Assembly: GCA_032718475.1 (NCBI GenBank)
Contig: JAUCBJ010001161.1
Location: forward strand, 1-64,000
DNA: 64,000 nt
Origin: Nemertoderma westbladi
Lineage: Eukaryota > Xenacoelomorpha > Nemertodermatida > Nemertodermatidae
Direction of reading: 5' to 3'
A program made the position numbers and the translations under genes. The notes below the pieces were generated by a model. That model did no database searches. It was not told the origin of the DNA and saw only the letters and a list, made by a program, of their open reading frames with translations. Positions 38,577 to 49,153 of the stretch are shown in pieces; the stretch's first letter is position 1; each line of letters starts with the position of its first letter.

Positions 38577-40878
38577 GTCGAACAGATACTTTGATCACCT
38601 AGTGTGTTCTGGACAGAGAGAACTAGCAGAGTTGAGGGCGTGGGGAGTTGCCTTCGAACTGTTTAAACTATGGGAATGTGGGGGTATGGAACCTAGTGTA
38701 GTGTACATAGGGCCATACTTAGTCGATGCCCAGGATACAAAATTAGTGGGTTGGAAGAGACCTGAGGAGGGCGAATCCGAGGTTAAACCCGAGGATTCGG
38801 TCTCGTCGGTCGGAGGAAGTTCCGGGAGGCGGGGGAAAGTTAGTAGGACGGAGGGGCGGCGGGAGTCCGTCGCAACCGATAAGTCTGCTACATCCTCCGC
38901 AAAAGAAAGACGGGTGCGAGAGAGTGAACGCATGGCATATAAATTAAAAATGGAAGAATTAGAGTGGCGACTGAGGGGAAGGAAGGAGCGAGAGAGTGAG
39001 CGTGAGGCAAGAGAACAGAGCGTGCGGTACACTTACAGTACGCATAGTAGCCGTACGGGCAAGGGGGGTAGTAGTAGTGCGTTAGGAAATATTGGTATTA
39101 ATAGTACCGTAGTAAATAACCCTAATCCCTTTATTACAGGAAATATTTTACCCGGTAGTAGTAATTTAAGTTTAAATTCAAATAATAATATTAATTCAAA
39201 TATTCAGAATAATCAAAATAATTCAAATAATTCGAATAGCAATTTAAATTTTGAAAATAATAATAATTCTAACTTAAATAATTTAAATAATAATCCCGTT
39301 TCAAATTCTAATGGTTCTAATAATTTAATTAAATTAACAAATAATATTGGGAATGGTGCTATTAATGTGAACGCGTCAGACGTGTATAGCCCGGCAGACG
39401 GCGGCCTGGTAGGCCACGTAGTTAGTAGGCAGGAAGTGGCGCGGTTGAGCCAACCCGAGGTGAGCCTGGTAGGCCTCGCAGTAGTAGAGAGAGAGGCGGG
39501 GGTGAATAGACCCAGCCGTAGTAGAGACAGTGTGTCGACTAGAGAGGGGTGTAGAGACGAAGTAAGAGATATTGAAGTTAGATGTGGCGGGTGGGGGGGG
39601 GGGGCTACGGGCGCCCCACCACAGAAGATTAGTGGCGAGAGAAAGGGGGTAGAGAGTGTCCGACAAGAGGGACGCAGAAGTGTAGTAAGAGATAGTGAAG
39701 TTAGAAGTAGCGGGTGGGGGGGGGGGGGGGGGGCTACGGGCACCCCACCGCGAGGGATTAGTAGCGAGAGAGGGGGGGCAGGGAGTGTCCCACAGGCGTC
39801 AGCGGATAATGCGCGGGCCGAATCAGGTAAACCGCAACACCCGGCGACGGAGAGTAATAGGGGGATTGCGAGTATCCCCAGCGGCGTGCGATCGAGCAGA
39901 GAGAAGCAGGTTGACGTCGCGAGAGGGCAGACGAAGCGTCGAGCCCGACCAGAAGAGGGAAGAAGAACAGTGGAGTTTAACCGGGGGGTCGACGAGAGAC
40001 CTCACGAGCCGGAATACTACACAGAAAAGAGAAGAAGAGAAGATAGTAGAAGAAGTGTCGCCACGAACGATAGGAGTGTGAGGACGGATAGCGGACCGTC
40101 GATAGTAGAGATGGAGTTAGGGAGTCAGTGGGGTCGAACTTCGGGAGATTGCCGTCGCCCCGGAGAAACGCACCGCACACTAAGAGAGGGGTACAGGACA
40201 TACCAATATAAAGCTGAGAGCAGGATAGGGGATCGAAGGGAAACTTCCCGACGTGATATAGCTGCCGATCGAGAGTACGGTAGTCGCGGGGAGATTCGAG
40301 ATTCGCGAAGAATAAACTTCGGTTCGGAAGGGCACATGCAGACTGCAGGACATACTGTAGGCCTTACTGCACATACTATTATAGGCCATGCTGGGAGAGA
40401 TAGAGTAGGCGATAGGGTAGCGCGAACGACGGGATTAAACCCGGAAGTCGCGGAGTACATACCGGTAGGTAGGCGAGAGGTAGGTAGGCCTATATCGGTA
40501 CAGCAGCATGACTATAATACACAGGGACATAACATATATCCAGGGGAGGGGAGAGTTATTGGAGATAGATGTATGGGCCCCAATATATTAACATCAACCC
40601 CAGTACCAAACATACCGGTGGGAGGGGGACAGGGTGACATTCCCCCATCACAATATCAACAATATACCCCAATAGGAGCGAGAACATCGAACCCCTTGGA
40701 CGAGAACATATCATGCGACACGGAAATATGGAGGGGGCCGTTACCCCCAATGATATATCCGACGCAACAAATAAAATCAACAGATAGGACGGACGGACCG
40801 TACCCAACAGGAGAAACTATACAACATCCATCGAACCCATTAGAAGCGCAACCCGGGTTGAGAATCGTATCATATTAG
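38551..40878 (+). CDS. Element D ORF2 Gag-like part, Asn- and Arg-rich
   Basis: This long frame opens at a GTG inside ORF1 without an ATG. Residues about 10-70 are the most gene-like (YFDHLVCSGQRELAEL...). A charged coiled coil follows near 110-150. An Asn-rich tract (39,120-39,350) is encoded by AAT-type repeats. Then come two repeats of GWGGGG-ATG-PP separated by Arg/Ser-rich sequence, and a long Arg-rich C-terminal part. Runs of G (39,597-39,602 and 39,718-39,733) could easily change frame. Residues after 40,848 probably belong to an insertion. If that insertion is removed, the frame continues into the DUF1759 domain at 43,704, so this would be the N-terminal half of one Gag protein. Confidence 0.55.
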   Translation: MRLRKRLGESNRYFDHLVCSGQRELAELRAWGVAFELFKLWECGGMEPSVVYIGPYLVDAQDTKLVGWKRPEEGESEVKPEDSVSSVGGSSGRRGKVSRTEGRRESVATDKSATSSAKERRVRESERMAYKLKMEELEWRLRGRKERESEREAREQSVRYTYSTHSSRTGKGGSSSALGNIGINSTVVNNPNPFITGNILPGSSNLSLNSNNNINSNIQNNQNNSNNSNSNLNFENNNNSNLNNLNNNPVSNSNGSNNLIKLTNNIGNGAINVNASDVYSPADGGLVGHVVSRQEVARLSQPEVSLVGLAVVEREAGVNRPSRSRDSVSTREGCRDEVRDIEVRCGGWGGGATGAPPQKISGERKGVESVRQEGRRSVVRDSEVRSSGWGGGGGATGTPPRGISSERGGAGSVPQASADNARAESGKPQHPATESNRGIASIPSGVRSSREKQVDVARGQTKRRARPEEGRRTVEFNRGVDERPHEPEYYTEKRRREDSRRSVATNDRSVRTDSGPSIVEMELGSQWGRTSGDCRRPGETHRTLREGYRTYQYKAESRIGDRRETSRRDIAADREYGSRGEIRDSRRINFGSEGHMQTAGHTVGLTAHTIIGHAGRDRVGDRVARTTGLNPEVAEYIPVGRREVGRPISVQQHDYNTQGHNIYPGEGRVIGDRCMGPNILTSTPVPNIPVGGGQGDIPPSQYQQYTPIGARTSNPLDENISCDTEIWRGPLPPMIYPTQQIKSTDRTDGPYPTGETIQHPSNPLEAQPGLRIVSY

Positions 40879-43703
40879 TAAAGTACTACCTAATGGCAAG
40901 GTACTGGCATGATACTTTTACTAAATTTTTACAATTACCACATTTTGCATTATTTGTTAAGGAATTAAAAAATACTTGCCAAGTACAGTATAGATTTTAA
41001 GAAATATTTGGGTGGGCACTTATCATGCAATGCACTTACCAAATTCTTAACAAATTTTGTATACCTAGAACATACTTTCGTTGACTTTATAACTTGACAA
41101 AAATTTAATAAGAACTTTAGTGGTGCTTGACACGCATTGCAATTAAAAATCAGTCACATGATCCACCGCCAATAAATGACTCATACAGTCATTTTGTCGT
41201 CAGTAGGCCTACTGCTGTACTGCAGAGTTGCGTTTATTGAGTTTTCTTTATTTACGTTTAATTGTTTAATGAGTTTTGCTTACTTTAATAAATAGTGTAT
41301 AAGGTTTTGTTACTTTAATTTATACTGGTAGCTTTATTGCTGTTTGTTTACTTCAATTCAATTGTTTATTGTATTTTGTACTCTTTAATTTTGTTATTCT
41401 TTATAGAGTTTTGTAATCTTTAATTGTTTAGTGCCTGTTGTATACTTGTTTTGTTTATTGTTTATTTGTTTTGTTTGTACTGTCTATATCGTTAATGAAA
41501 TATTTATGGTTTGCCTAATTGTCCGATTGTTGCTAATTGACAATTTAATTGAATTAATGCCTAATTGATACAATTAAAATTCAAATGTTTTGAATGTTAG
41601 TGAAATTTGATTAATAACAATTGACTTTGGAAGAATTGGAATTTAAAAAAGGCCTCATAATCCAAAGACATATATTGAACTCCGTGATGTTGTTGGGGAT
41701 CTGGCCTCTCTAGCATTTGGACCACGAAACGTGACAGTCGGAACCCATAGTCAGAGACCAGCCTGGATTAAGTGGAGAGGCAGGACTTGGTGTGATGTAT
41801 GAGTTCGGGGGCATTCAACCGGCAGACTCAGGCGTTGTTAGATATCAGGGTCGTAAACCTTGACGCCAAGCCATATGCGGGACGCCCCCCGATGAGGGTC
41901 CTAGAATCTGTGGAGGACGCTAAAACCGCACTATATGTGGAACCAGCGAGACAGAGGAGAGCGGACTTTTGCACCCTTCGTAGTCTCTTGTCTCTCCGTA
42001 GAATGGAGTTCTGGCACCGCATGCCAACAAGCTCCCGAGTATCTTCGCTGATAGGTTACACCACAACTGGGACAGACCTTATAGCACCGTCATGGAGTGG
42101 GTTCGCCGCCGTGTGCAGTTCGCCATAGTTCGAGGGGCTTCTCATTGCATCAGGGAGTCGAGGCTAAAGTGGCACAGTGGTCTGGGTACGGAGGATGGAG
42201 CTGGATTGCCGATCACTCCACTCGTCTGACGCTGTAAACTGAATCTGTAAACTATGTAATGTGTTGTGCTTTCTCTTATTTGTATCTGTGTTATCTATTT
42301 GGCATTATAGTTACTGTAGGTTCTTGTAAAACTCTCAGAGTATAATATTAATTGTAATTTTGCTTTATATTATATTATTGTTAAAGCCGTTTCATTGTAC
42401 TAAACGGGGGTCTGGGGTTTGGGAGCGGCAGCTCCAAATAAAAAATAACAAAATGAAGATAAAAAAGTAGGCCTACTTTAAAAATATTTTCCCTGATTTT
42501 TTATTCTGTTTTTTCCAGACATTTTCCCAAGGAAACCGTCTTTTCTCACAGACACCGGGTAGTACCGGTAACGAAATTGTAAAAAAAAATGCCCTAAAAT
42601 TCAACTGGACCACCACAATGAACCGCTAGTTATCCTGCATCTAATCTCAATAATAACCTTATATCTATATCGTATTACAATACCAGTACTATGAATGGTA
42701 GCCGTAGCACTTCATTATTTGGAATTCCTTGTATTAATGATTTTGAACATGTCTAAAATCATTTTTAATGTTTCTGTGTATGTATTTCTAATTTTAATTT
42801 ATTCATTGAACCACTATTTTCGTTGGGAAAAGTTAACCCTAATGTTCAAAATACAATTGCTGCAATCCATATAGTTATATATATAATATGATGATGTTAT
42901 TGGTAACTTTATATGACGGGTGATAAATTTTCTATTTTATTTCGTGCTCAAATCGTAATCTACTGTAGCGCTTGATAAGATTACAAATTTGAATTAAATA
43001 GTTTTATTGCATAAACAGAAATGAGGAATACCATTTTTGAACTTTTTGGATAAATTTTTCCGACGTAACTGTGTTTTAGTGTAGACCTACAGTATTTGCG
43101 CGTTTATATCTGATGTGTATATATCTATGTAACGTACAGTAATAATATGTTTGTTTATATGTTGTTTATATTAAAAACATTGATTCTCTGTATTAATTTG
43201 TTTACATATGTCATGGGGGGGGGGGGGGGGGGGGGGGGTTGCAACAAAGAGTATCAAACCAAACACATGTGCATACATCACTCACTATGATGATGTTCCA
43301 TGTGTTGTTTCTCTTGTCTGATGGGAGGGGAGGGGGGGGGGGGGAGGGCGCAGGTCTGCGTCGCAAATTTGCGACACAGGTTCGAACTAGTGCCGGGAAT
43401 ATATAAGATACAGATATATGCTAGATTTGTAATGCGCATGTTATTAGTTCATTACACTTGCAAAGTGCTTGCATATATCATCGGTTACATATAAAGCACG
43501 TTTATATATCCTGTAATACTTGTCAGTCACATTGCAACAACTTGCTAAACATTATAAACTTGCAATGTCCTTTTTATGAAATTGGAAAATTTGTTAAGTA
43601 CTTTACTCACCCTTTGCACCAGCGTTGCTAAGCGTTCTAAGCCTTTCTAAGCAGACTTGTTTAGAACTTAGGAAATATACTAAGAATCTCAACCCGGGAA
43701 GCG
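40849..43703. mobile_element. Putative 2.85-kb insertion in element D's Gag frame
   Basis: The sequence GAAGCG occurs on both sides (40,843-40,848 and 43,698-43,703). Just inside lie inverted ends CCCGGGTTGAGAATC (40,852-40,866) and GAATCTCAACCCGGG (43,684-43,698), with one mismatch. Reading from the left GAAGCG straight into the codons after the right GAAGCG keeps the Gag frame open. The interior is noncoding apart from a retroelement relic at 41,640-42,240 and a run of 24 G (43,215-43,238). The exact ends are uncertain by a few bases and the superfamily is unknown. A retained intron is the alternative explanation. Confidence 0.5.
41640..42240 (+). pseudogene. Relic of a retroelement C-terminal domain
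   Basis: Shifting frames on the plus strand give ELRDVVGDLASLAFGP, then ALLDIRVVNLDAKPY, RRADF, and finally MEWVRRRVQFAIVRGA with SRLKWHS. These motifs, in this order, occur at the C-terminus of the same retroelement family as the relic at 57,062-59,373 (there FDVRDVDPGAPSY and VMGWVRARLSFGVLRA). Frameshifts and stops show that it is dead. Confidence 0.65.
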
Positions 43704-45890
43704 ATGGGAATGGCCACATTGATCGATGCGTTAAAAACTAGGATCGAGTTACCACCTGTGGAACCATTTAAATTCGATGGGAGTAGGCCGGAAGAATATC
43801 TACAGTTTCGGCGCATGTATAGTAACGAAATATTAAGTAAGAACTTGACGCAGGCGGAGTGCCTAAAATATCTGCAAGTATATACAGGAGGCCCAGCATA
43901 CGACATCGTGAGGCAATACCAGGGCATCGAGGGCGGCTTCACGACAGCATGGCGGGCGCTAGATAGGGAATACGGGCACCCGGCCAAGATCATCCGGCAA
44001 ACCCTGAGAGGCATAACATCGGGTGGCCTACAGGATAATCCCGTTAGCATAAAGACCTTTGCGAACAAGGTCGAGAAGGCGTTAATCGTGTTGAAGACGC
44101 TAGACGCACCATACGAACTCAACGCGTCTAACAACATCACCACGATAGCGCAGGCACTGCCGATCTGGTTACGAAGGAAGTGGAGGAAGATAGCCTTCTC
44201 CACACGGGAGAAGAAGGGTGCGGAACCGGGCTTAGAAGAGATGTCGAGCTTCCTCAACTATGAAGCCGAATTAATAACAGACCCAGTCTATAGCGAGGAT
44301 AGTTTGGGGACAAGCCATAAACCCGAACACGATCCTGCAGATCCATTCCCGAGAGTAGGACAATCACTACCACATGCGGCCACACAGGGGACTGCTAGTC
44401 CACAGTTAGCTGGTAGCAGGGCCACACCGTGGCAGGGACAGAAAGAAAATAACACCATAAATAAACATAATCCCAATGTACCCAGTAGGCCGAATACAGA
44501 CAACCAAAACACTAAATCGGTACATATAAACCTAGGCGCGATACGTGAGGGACTATACAGGGAACGCTATAATCCAGGATTCGAATGTCAATTACATCGG
44601 GACGGAACACATAAGACCAGGAGTTGTAAGCACTGGCAAGCGTTGCCCAAACAAGATCGTATAGCCTACACAGACGCGAACGGACTATGTCATCGATGTG
44701 TGGTAGAAGGACACAGGTCCGGAGAGTGTAGAGAAACAGCAGTTAGAGAGTCCGAGACTGGAGGCCAGGCAATGGCCACAAGCACGACAGAAGAGGAGAA
44801 GAAGAGAAAAGTACTACTCGGGGTAGTACCAGTAAAGATATCAGGAGAGGGCGGTCGATCAGTAACGACATTAATGCTGGTCGACAGCGGAGCAGCCTTC
44901 ACGCTGGTGGAGAACTGGGTGGCCGAAGAGATAGGGCTAAAGACAAGGCCGAATAGAATGGCGGTGACTACCGTCTCGAGTAAAGATGAGGTCCTGGAGA
45001 CGAGGGCGGGGCGGTGCAGGATAGCAGCGATTGCACCGGGATACGACTATGGGGCGACGATCGACCCCATCCATGTCATAGAATCGATAAACATCAACGC
45101 CAGGCGACCAACCAACATTGAGGTCGAACAATATAGATTCCTGGACGGTATCGATTTCTCAATACCAAAGGTGGACGTTAGGAAGGTGTCCATTATAGTA
45201 GGGATGGACTGCCCGACGGCCCACGAGAGAACGAAGACGGTCTTCGGCGAAGACAGGCAGCGGGATCCGACGGCGATCCTCACGCCGTTCGGGTGGATGC
45301 TTAGCGGCCCAGTTAAAACTAAGATCCCATGCAGTGTGACAGAGACATCAGGGTGCATGTTACCAGGCACCGCAGGCGCAGAGGACGAAGAGGAGAAACA
45401 GGAGATAGTAGAGCCAGATAGGGAGGTGACAGTAAGAAAGTGGGCAGAGGAGAGTAGGTTTCCCAGCAAGCATCGGTATGGAGATGGAGCGGAGCGGATG
45501 GCGAGGTGTCCGGAGGACAACACTCCGGGGGAGTGTCCAGAGGAGTGTCCGGAAGAGACGCAGGTCCGGTTTGGAGGCATACCGACAAGGGGGAAGTCGA
45601 GAAGGAAGGCAGGATGGAAAGGGGTAGGACTACTGTTGTACCTCCTGTTCTGCCTGTTCTTTCACTTTCTATTCATTCTGCCGGCGGGAGACAACAAGGA
45701 GGGAGGTGGCATTTTGATGCCAGGAGACGAGCTAGTTAAGAAGACGATGGAGAGACCCAACCTTAGGGTGGTGAAAGGGGGAGAACCAATTCCTGGTCAG
45801 GTGGAATTGGCAGAAGAGGGTGTGGCAAAGAGTAAGAGGACATATAGGAGGGCAGTGGGAGTGTGCCAACTGGAAGAAGGGGCACCTTAG
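43704..45890 (+). CDS. Element D Gag (DUF1759) plus aspartic protease, no RT
   Basis: The 728-aa frame starts MGMATLID, probably as the continuation of the upstream Gag half rather than a true start. Residues about 10-200 match the DUF1759 capsid-like domain of BEL/Pao (FKFDGSRPEEYLQF, AWRALDREYGHPAKI). Zinc-binding motifs lie near 295-345 (CQLHRDGTH...C, CHRCVVEGHRSGEC). The protease has LVDSGAA (D394) and its later GWMLSGP motif. Instead of RT, about 100 polar residues follow, then a hydrophobic segment near 640-663 (LLLYLLFCLFFHFLFIL), then a short tail (RRAVGVCQLEE) that may be the end of the lost integrase region. The deletion thus fused protease to the pol terminus. The membrane segment is unexplained. 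Confidence 0.8.
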   Translation: MGMATLIDALKTRIELPPVEPFKFDGSRPEEYLQFRRMYSNEILSKNLTQAECLKYLQVYTGGPAYDIVRQYQGIEGGFTTAWRALDREYGHPAKIIRQTLRGITSGGLQDNPVSIKTFANKVEKALIVLKTLDAPYELNASNNITTIAQALPIWLRRKWRKIAFSTREKKGAEPGLEEMSSFLNYEAELITDPVYSEDSLGTSHKPEHDPADPFPRVGQSLPHAATQGTASPQLAGSRATPWQGQKENNTINKHNPNVPSRPNTDNQNTKSVHINLGAIREGLYRERYNPGFECQLHRDGTHKTRSCKHWQALPKQDRIAYTDANGLCHRCVVEGHRSGECRETAVRESETGGQAMATSTTEEEKKRKVLLGVVPVKISGEGGRSVTTLMLVDSGAAFTLVENWVAEEIGLKTRPNRMAVTTVSSKDEVLETRAGRCRIAAIAPGYDYGATIDPIHVIESININARRPTNIEVEQYRFLDGIDFSIPKVDVRKVSIIVGMDCPTAHERTKTVFGEDRQRDPTAILTPFGWMLSGPVKTKIPCSVTETSGCMLPGTAGAEDEEEKQEIVEPDREVTVRKWAEESRFPSKHRYGDGAERMARCPEDNTPGECPEECPEETQVRFGGIPTRGKSRRKAGWKGVGLLLYLLFCLFFHFLFILPAGDNKEGGGILMPGDELVKKTMERPNLRVVKGGEPIPGQVELAEEGVAKSKRTYRRAVGVCQLEEGAP

Positions 45891-47355
45891 AGTTTAGTCG
45901 TCCAATATTTGGACTGAGGGGGGTGGGAATGAGGGCGAGACGCCCTTCCCACAAGAAATTAATTATTTAATTAAAAATAAAAATAAATAATAATAAATAA
46001 TTAAATAATTAAAATAATAGTTAGTAGAAGTAAGAGGTAGTTCGAAGATAGGAGAGTAGAGTTAGAAGGCGGCGGGGCAAGGGAGTGTGGCATATTGTCA
46101 TGCCACGAGTAGTAGTAGTGGGGTTGTGGGCACCGTAAGCGCCACGTAGAAGGAGAGTAGGTTAGAAGGCGGCGGGGTAAGGGAGTCTGGCATATTGTCA
46201 TGCCACGAGTAGTAGTAGGGGGGTCGTGGGCACCGGAAGCGCCACGTAGAAAGTAGTAGGAGAGAGTGGTTGTGGGCACCGGAAGCGCCACGTAGAAAGT
46301 AGTAGCAGGGAGTGGTTGTGGGCACCGCAAGCGCCACGTAGATAGAGGTATTAGTTGAGGTAGTAGAGTTAGAGTGTTAGAGGTAGTAGAGAGGGCACAT
46401 AGGGTGCCAGAGAGTAGAGTAGTAGAGAGGGCACATAGGGTGCCAGGTAGTAGAGTAGTAGAGGGTAGATAGTAGAGTGGTTGTGGGCACCACGAGCGCC
46501 ACGTAGATAGAGGGTTTTAGTTAGAGTTAGTAGTAGAGTGGTTGTGGGCACCGTTAGCGCCACGTAGATGGAGGTAGAGTTAGTAAGAGGGTACGTAGTA
46601 CCGGTTGTGGTTGTGGGCACCGTTAGCGCCACGTAGATGGAGATAGAGTTAGTAAGAGGGTACGTAGTACCGGTTGTGGTTGTGGGCACCGTTAGCGCCA
46701 CGTAGATGGAGATAGAGTTAGTAAGAGGGTACGTAGTACCGGTTGTGGTTGTGGGCACCGTTAGCGCCACGTAGATAGAGATAGAGTTAGTTGGAGGATT
46801 TTAGTCAGAGTTAGAAAAGAGTTAGTAGACTTAGCAGAAAGTTAGAGAGTTCTAGTTAGAGTTAGTAGAAAGTTAGAGGCTTTTAGTTAGAGCTAAAAGT
46901 AGTAAGAGTTAGCAGAGAGTAGAGTTAGTAGTTAGTAGAGTTAGATAGTTAGAGTTAGTAAGTTAGATAAGGTAGATAGTATGATAGCACAGGGGTAGCA
47001 TTAGAGGTCAGGGCCTTAGAGAGTGGCAGAGATTAGAGAGGAGATAGTGAGAGGAGCTGTTGGCGAGAAGTTAGAGTGCGATTCAGGTGTGGGGAGAGTG
47101 TAAGAGTGGGGAGAGAGCGAGTTGAGTTAGAGAGCGAAGTTAGAGTGGCGAGAGTGTTGGGGAAACAAAAATTGTGTGAGAGAAGCGCACGATCGGCCCG
47201 ACACGAGACGCCAGAGGGTAGTGACATCATACCCATAGGGAGCGGCCTGGAAAGCCGACTCCAAGAAAATAACCCCACCCCACACCCGATAATAGATCGA
47301 GTTCCAGCGGAATTGTAGCGCACTTTAGTTGGATGCTATCTTCTTACCGGGAAGA
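45891..47355 (+). other. Element D 3' noncoding region
   Basis: It has no gene. After a pyrimidine/purine-biased start (about 45,950-46,020, A/T-rich) the strand becomes strongly purine-rich (AG, GTAG and TTAG runs). It contains the repeated block described separately and ends in a polypurine tract. Confidence 0.6.
46119..46790. repeat. Minisatellite with conserved GGGCACCG-N-AGCGCCACGTAG core
   Basis: About nine copies of GTGGTTGTGGGCACCG followed by (T/G/A)(T/A)AGCGCCACGTAGA occur. The last four are near-perfect tandem units of about 66-69 bp, including GAGATAGAGTTAGTAAGAGG and GTACGTAGTACCG. The early copies have shorter spacers of about 46 bp. Minus-strand open frames here are products of the repeat. 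Confidence 0.85.
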
Positions 47356-47370
47356 TAGCATGGGGGGGAG
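47356..47370 (+). promoter_or_regulatory. Polypurine tract of element D
   Basis: GCATGGGGGGGAG immediately precedes the 3' LTR, in the position of a plus-strand primer. Confidence 0.75.
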
Positions 47371-47904
47371 TGTTAGCTTATCCAATTCCGCTAACACAAA
47401 CCCATAGAGTGAGCCATAAAGCAATATTGGGAGCACGAGGTTGATTACCAATCAACCTCGTGTCAGCCCAGTAAACGGGGACAATAGGCCCCAAAGGAGA
47501 CACACACAATAGGGGTCAGGGGCCAAACCCCTAACCGAGAGAGAATACAGGGAGTGAAGGGAAACACTCCAAAGGGTGCCAACAGGGGTATCAACCAATC
47601 AGAGGGGGGAAAGGCATCGATTGAGTAGCAATAAGGCCACCGTGCAATATAACCAGTAACCTGTAATCATTCATTCAGTTTACTCAGTCAGATCAGTAGG
47701 GTGGAACGGGGACTTCTGTCACCGTCCGCTACCGCCATTATATATTACCTGTTGTGTCATACTATACTATACTGCTATATATCTCAGACTATTATACCTT
47801 TATGCATATTACCGAACATCAGAACTCTTTTACCTTTCACACACGGCGGGGACGCGTGGATAGAAAACCCAACGGATAAACCGGGATCCGTAGATCCCGT
47901 CACA
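47371..47904 (+). repeat. Element D 3' LTR
   Basis: This is a 534-bp copy of the LTR at 37,413-37,946 with no difference found by eye, followed by the TSD GGGTC. Confidence 0.95.
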
Positions 47905-49153
47905 GGGTCGTCTCCCTCACTAGTATCGTCTTCCCATTCACTCACCTGGCAGACGCGATCTTGAAGCAGTCTTTCCCTGAGCGTTCTACGGGAAGGTCCA
48001 GTAAGGTACCAACCTACTCTAGTTCTTACCGCATAGGTCTGAAGTGGTTGCGGTTGAGTAGGTCGTTTCTCTAATGTCTCCAGCGCCTCATGCGCGTTTT
48101 GACCAATTAATATTTGTACTCCAGGATAATCGGTGTCGAATCTAGGGATGTTAAGTTGTTGGACATGATCATCTTCGTCCCAATTATAAGGTTCCACTTG
48201 GGTGGTAGCGAAGTTCTTTATTGCCACCATTTTTACTGACCTTATACTGTATTCTCCTAGTTTATCCTGTGGAGTGGACAACTCACCTATATAATAGTCG
48301 GCAGCTACAGTAGAATTCCAAACCTGCATGATCCCTGACATGTTTAGCTTGGTTCGGAACTTGGGTTGTCCAGCAAAGATGACTTCGGCTAGTTCTTTAT
48401 CGATGAATGTTCCTGTGCTACCGGAGTCCAGGAGGGCGTTCACTATATAGCTCTTCTGAGGTCCGTGGACCCGTAACTGGACTACAGGAAATTCTCGGAT
48501 TCCTATATTGGAAGTTGGCGCTTTCCAAGATGGTTGTTGATCAGAAGTAGTTAAGGTAAGGTCGCTGTCTGTGTCTTTCTCATGCATGAGTGCTCGATAC
48601 ACTGCGGTGGTGTTTATTAGGTAACAGGATTCGTTTTGGTCGGAGAATTCGTCCGTATAGAATCCTTCCATTTCAGAACTTTGGTCGGAGAATTCGTCCG
48701 TATAGAATCCTTCCATCTCAGAACTTTGGTCAGTGTCGTTCACATCACTGAATTGGACATGTAGTTCGGACTCACTTACCTGACTCGAGCTGTTTCGTTC
48801 GAATTCAGTGTGCAACAAGATATGATGTTTTGCACCGCACTTTGCACACCTTGCGTCGGAGTAACAGGTTCGCCGTTGGTGTCCTCGTCTGAGGCAATTA
48901 TAACACAACCGCTTATCCCACATGACTTCACGTCTATCCTCGAGTGATTTCCTCAGGAATTCATCACACACATTCAAACGGTGGGGCCCGTCGCACAGCA
49001 CACATTATGGTTTGATGTTACTTACCTTACTTTGAGTAACGTTGTGCACACTCGTTCTTTCTTCGGGCTTTCTTACTTGAATTCTCTTAGGAGACGTAGG
49101 AGGAGTTTTTCTTACCTGTTCTCTCCTGTCATTGGTTCGAGACTTGAATTTAC
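47905..49153 (-). pseudogene. Element B zinc knuckles and protease, cut by element D
   Basis: On the minus strand this continues B's gag after a frameshift near 49,160 and an in-frame stop near 49,012. It reads CVLCDGPHRLNVC, CYNCLRRGH and CAKCGAKHH (zinc knuckles), then a tandem duplication of SEMEGFYTDEFSDQ (about 48,660-48,728), then the protease LLDSGSTGTFID (near 48,410-48,440). It ends at 47,905, where element D inserted. Residues past that point in the open frame belong to D's LTR. The match to A is close throughout. Confidence 0.85.

Larger units (their letters stand above)
37413..47904 (+). mobile_element. BEL-type element D without reverse transcriptase (10.5 kb)
   Basis: Two 534-bp LTRs (TGTTAGCTTATCC...GATCCCGTCACA) show no difference by eye. 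They are flanked by the 5-bp TSD GGGTC (37,408-37,412 and 47,905-47,909). The interior encodes ORF1, a long Gag-type protein and a protease, but no RT, RNase H or integrase. A long noncoding tail with minisatellite repeats precedes the 3' LTR. Identical LTRs mean a very recent move, so the enzymes must have come from another BEL/Pao element. Confidence 0.93.

Noticed and set aside
38571-38579. Splice donor AG/GTGAGT at the end of D's ORF1
   Set aside because: A good consensus, but the overlap-plus-frameshift layout shared with A and B explains the region without splicing. Noted only as an alternative.
38565-38580. Shared 12-mer AAAGCGACTAGG at D's ORF1 end and at B's gag frameshift (about 49,160) as a slip site
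   Set aside because: The required shifts differ (+1 in D, -1 in B), and B's event looks like an ordinary indel. The match is probably chance.
38395-40460. Minus-strand frames opposite element D's Gag-like gene
   Set aside because: They mirror the GC-rich, Arg/Ser-rich plus-strand gene and contain no motifs.
41799-42128. 109-aa open frame as a gene
   Set aside because: Its first part belongs to a known retroelement C-terminal domain and the rest is out of frame. It is a relic.
46001-46770. Minus-strand frames rich in YVALTVPTTT repeats
   Set aside because: Translation of the minisatellite in D's noncoding 3' region.
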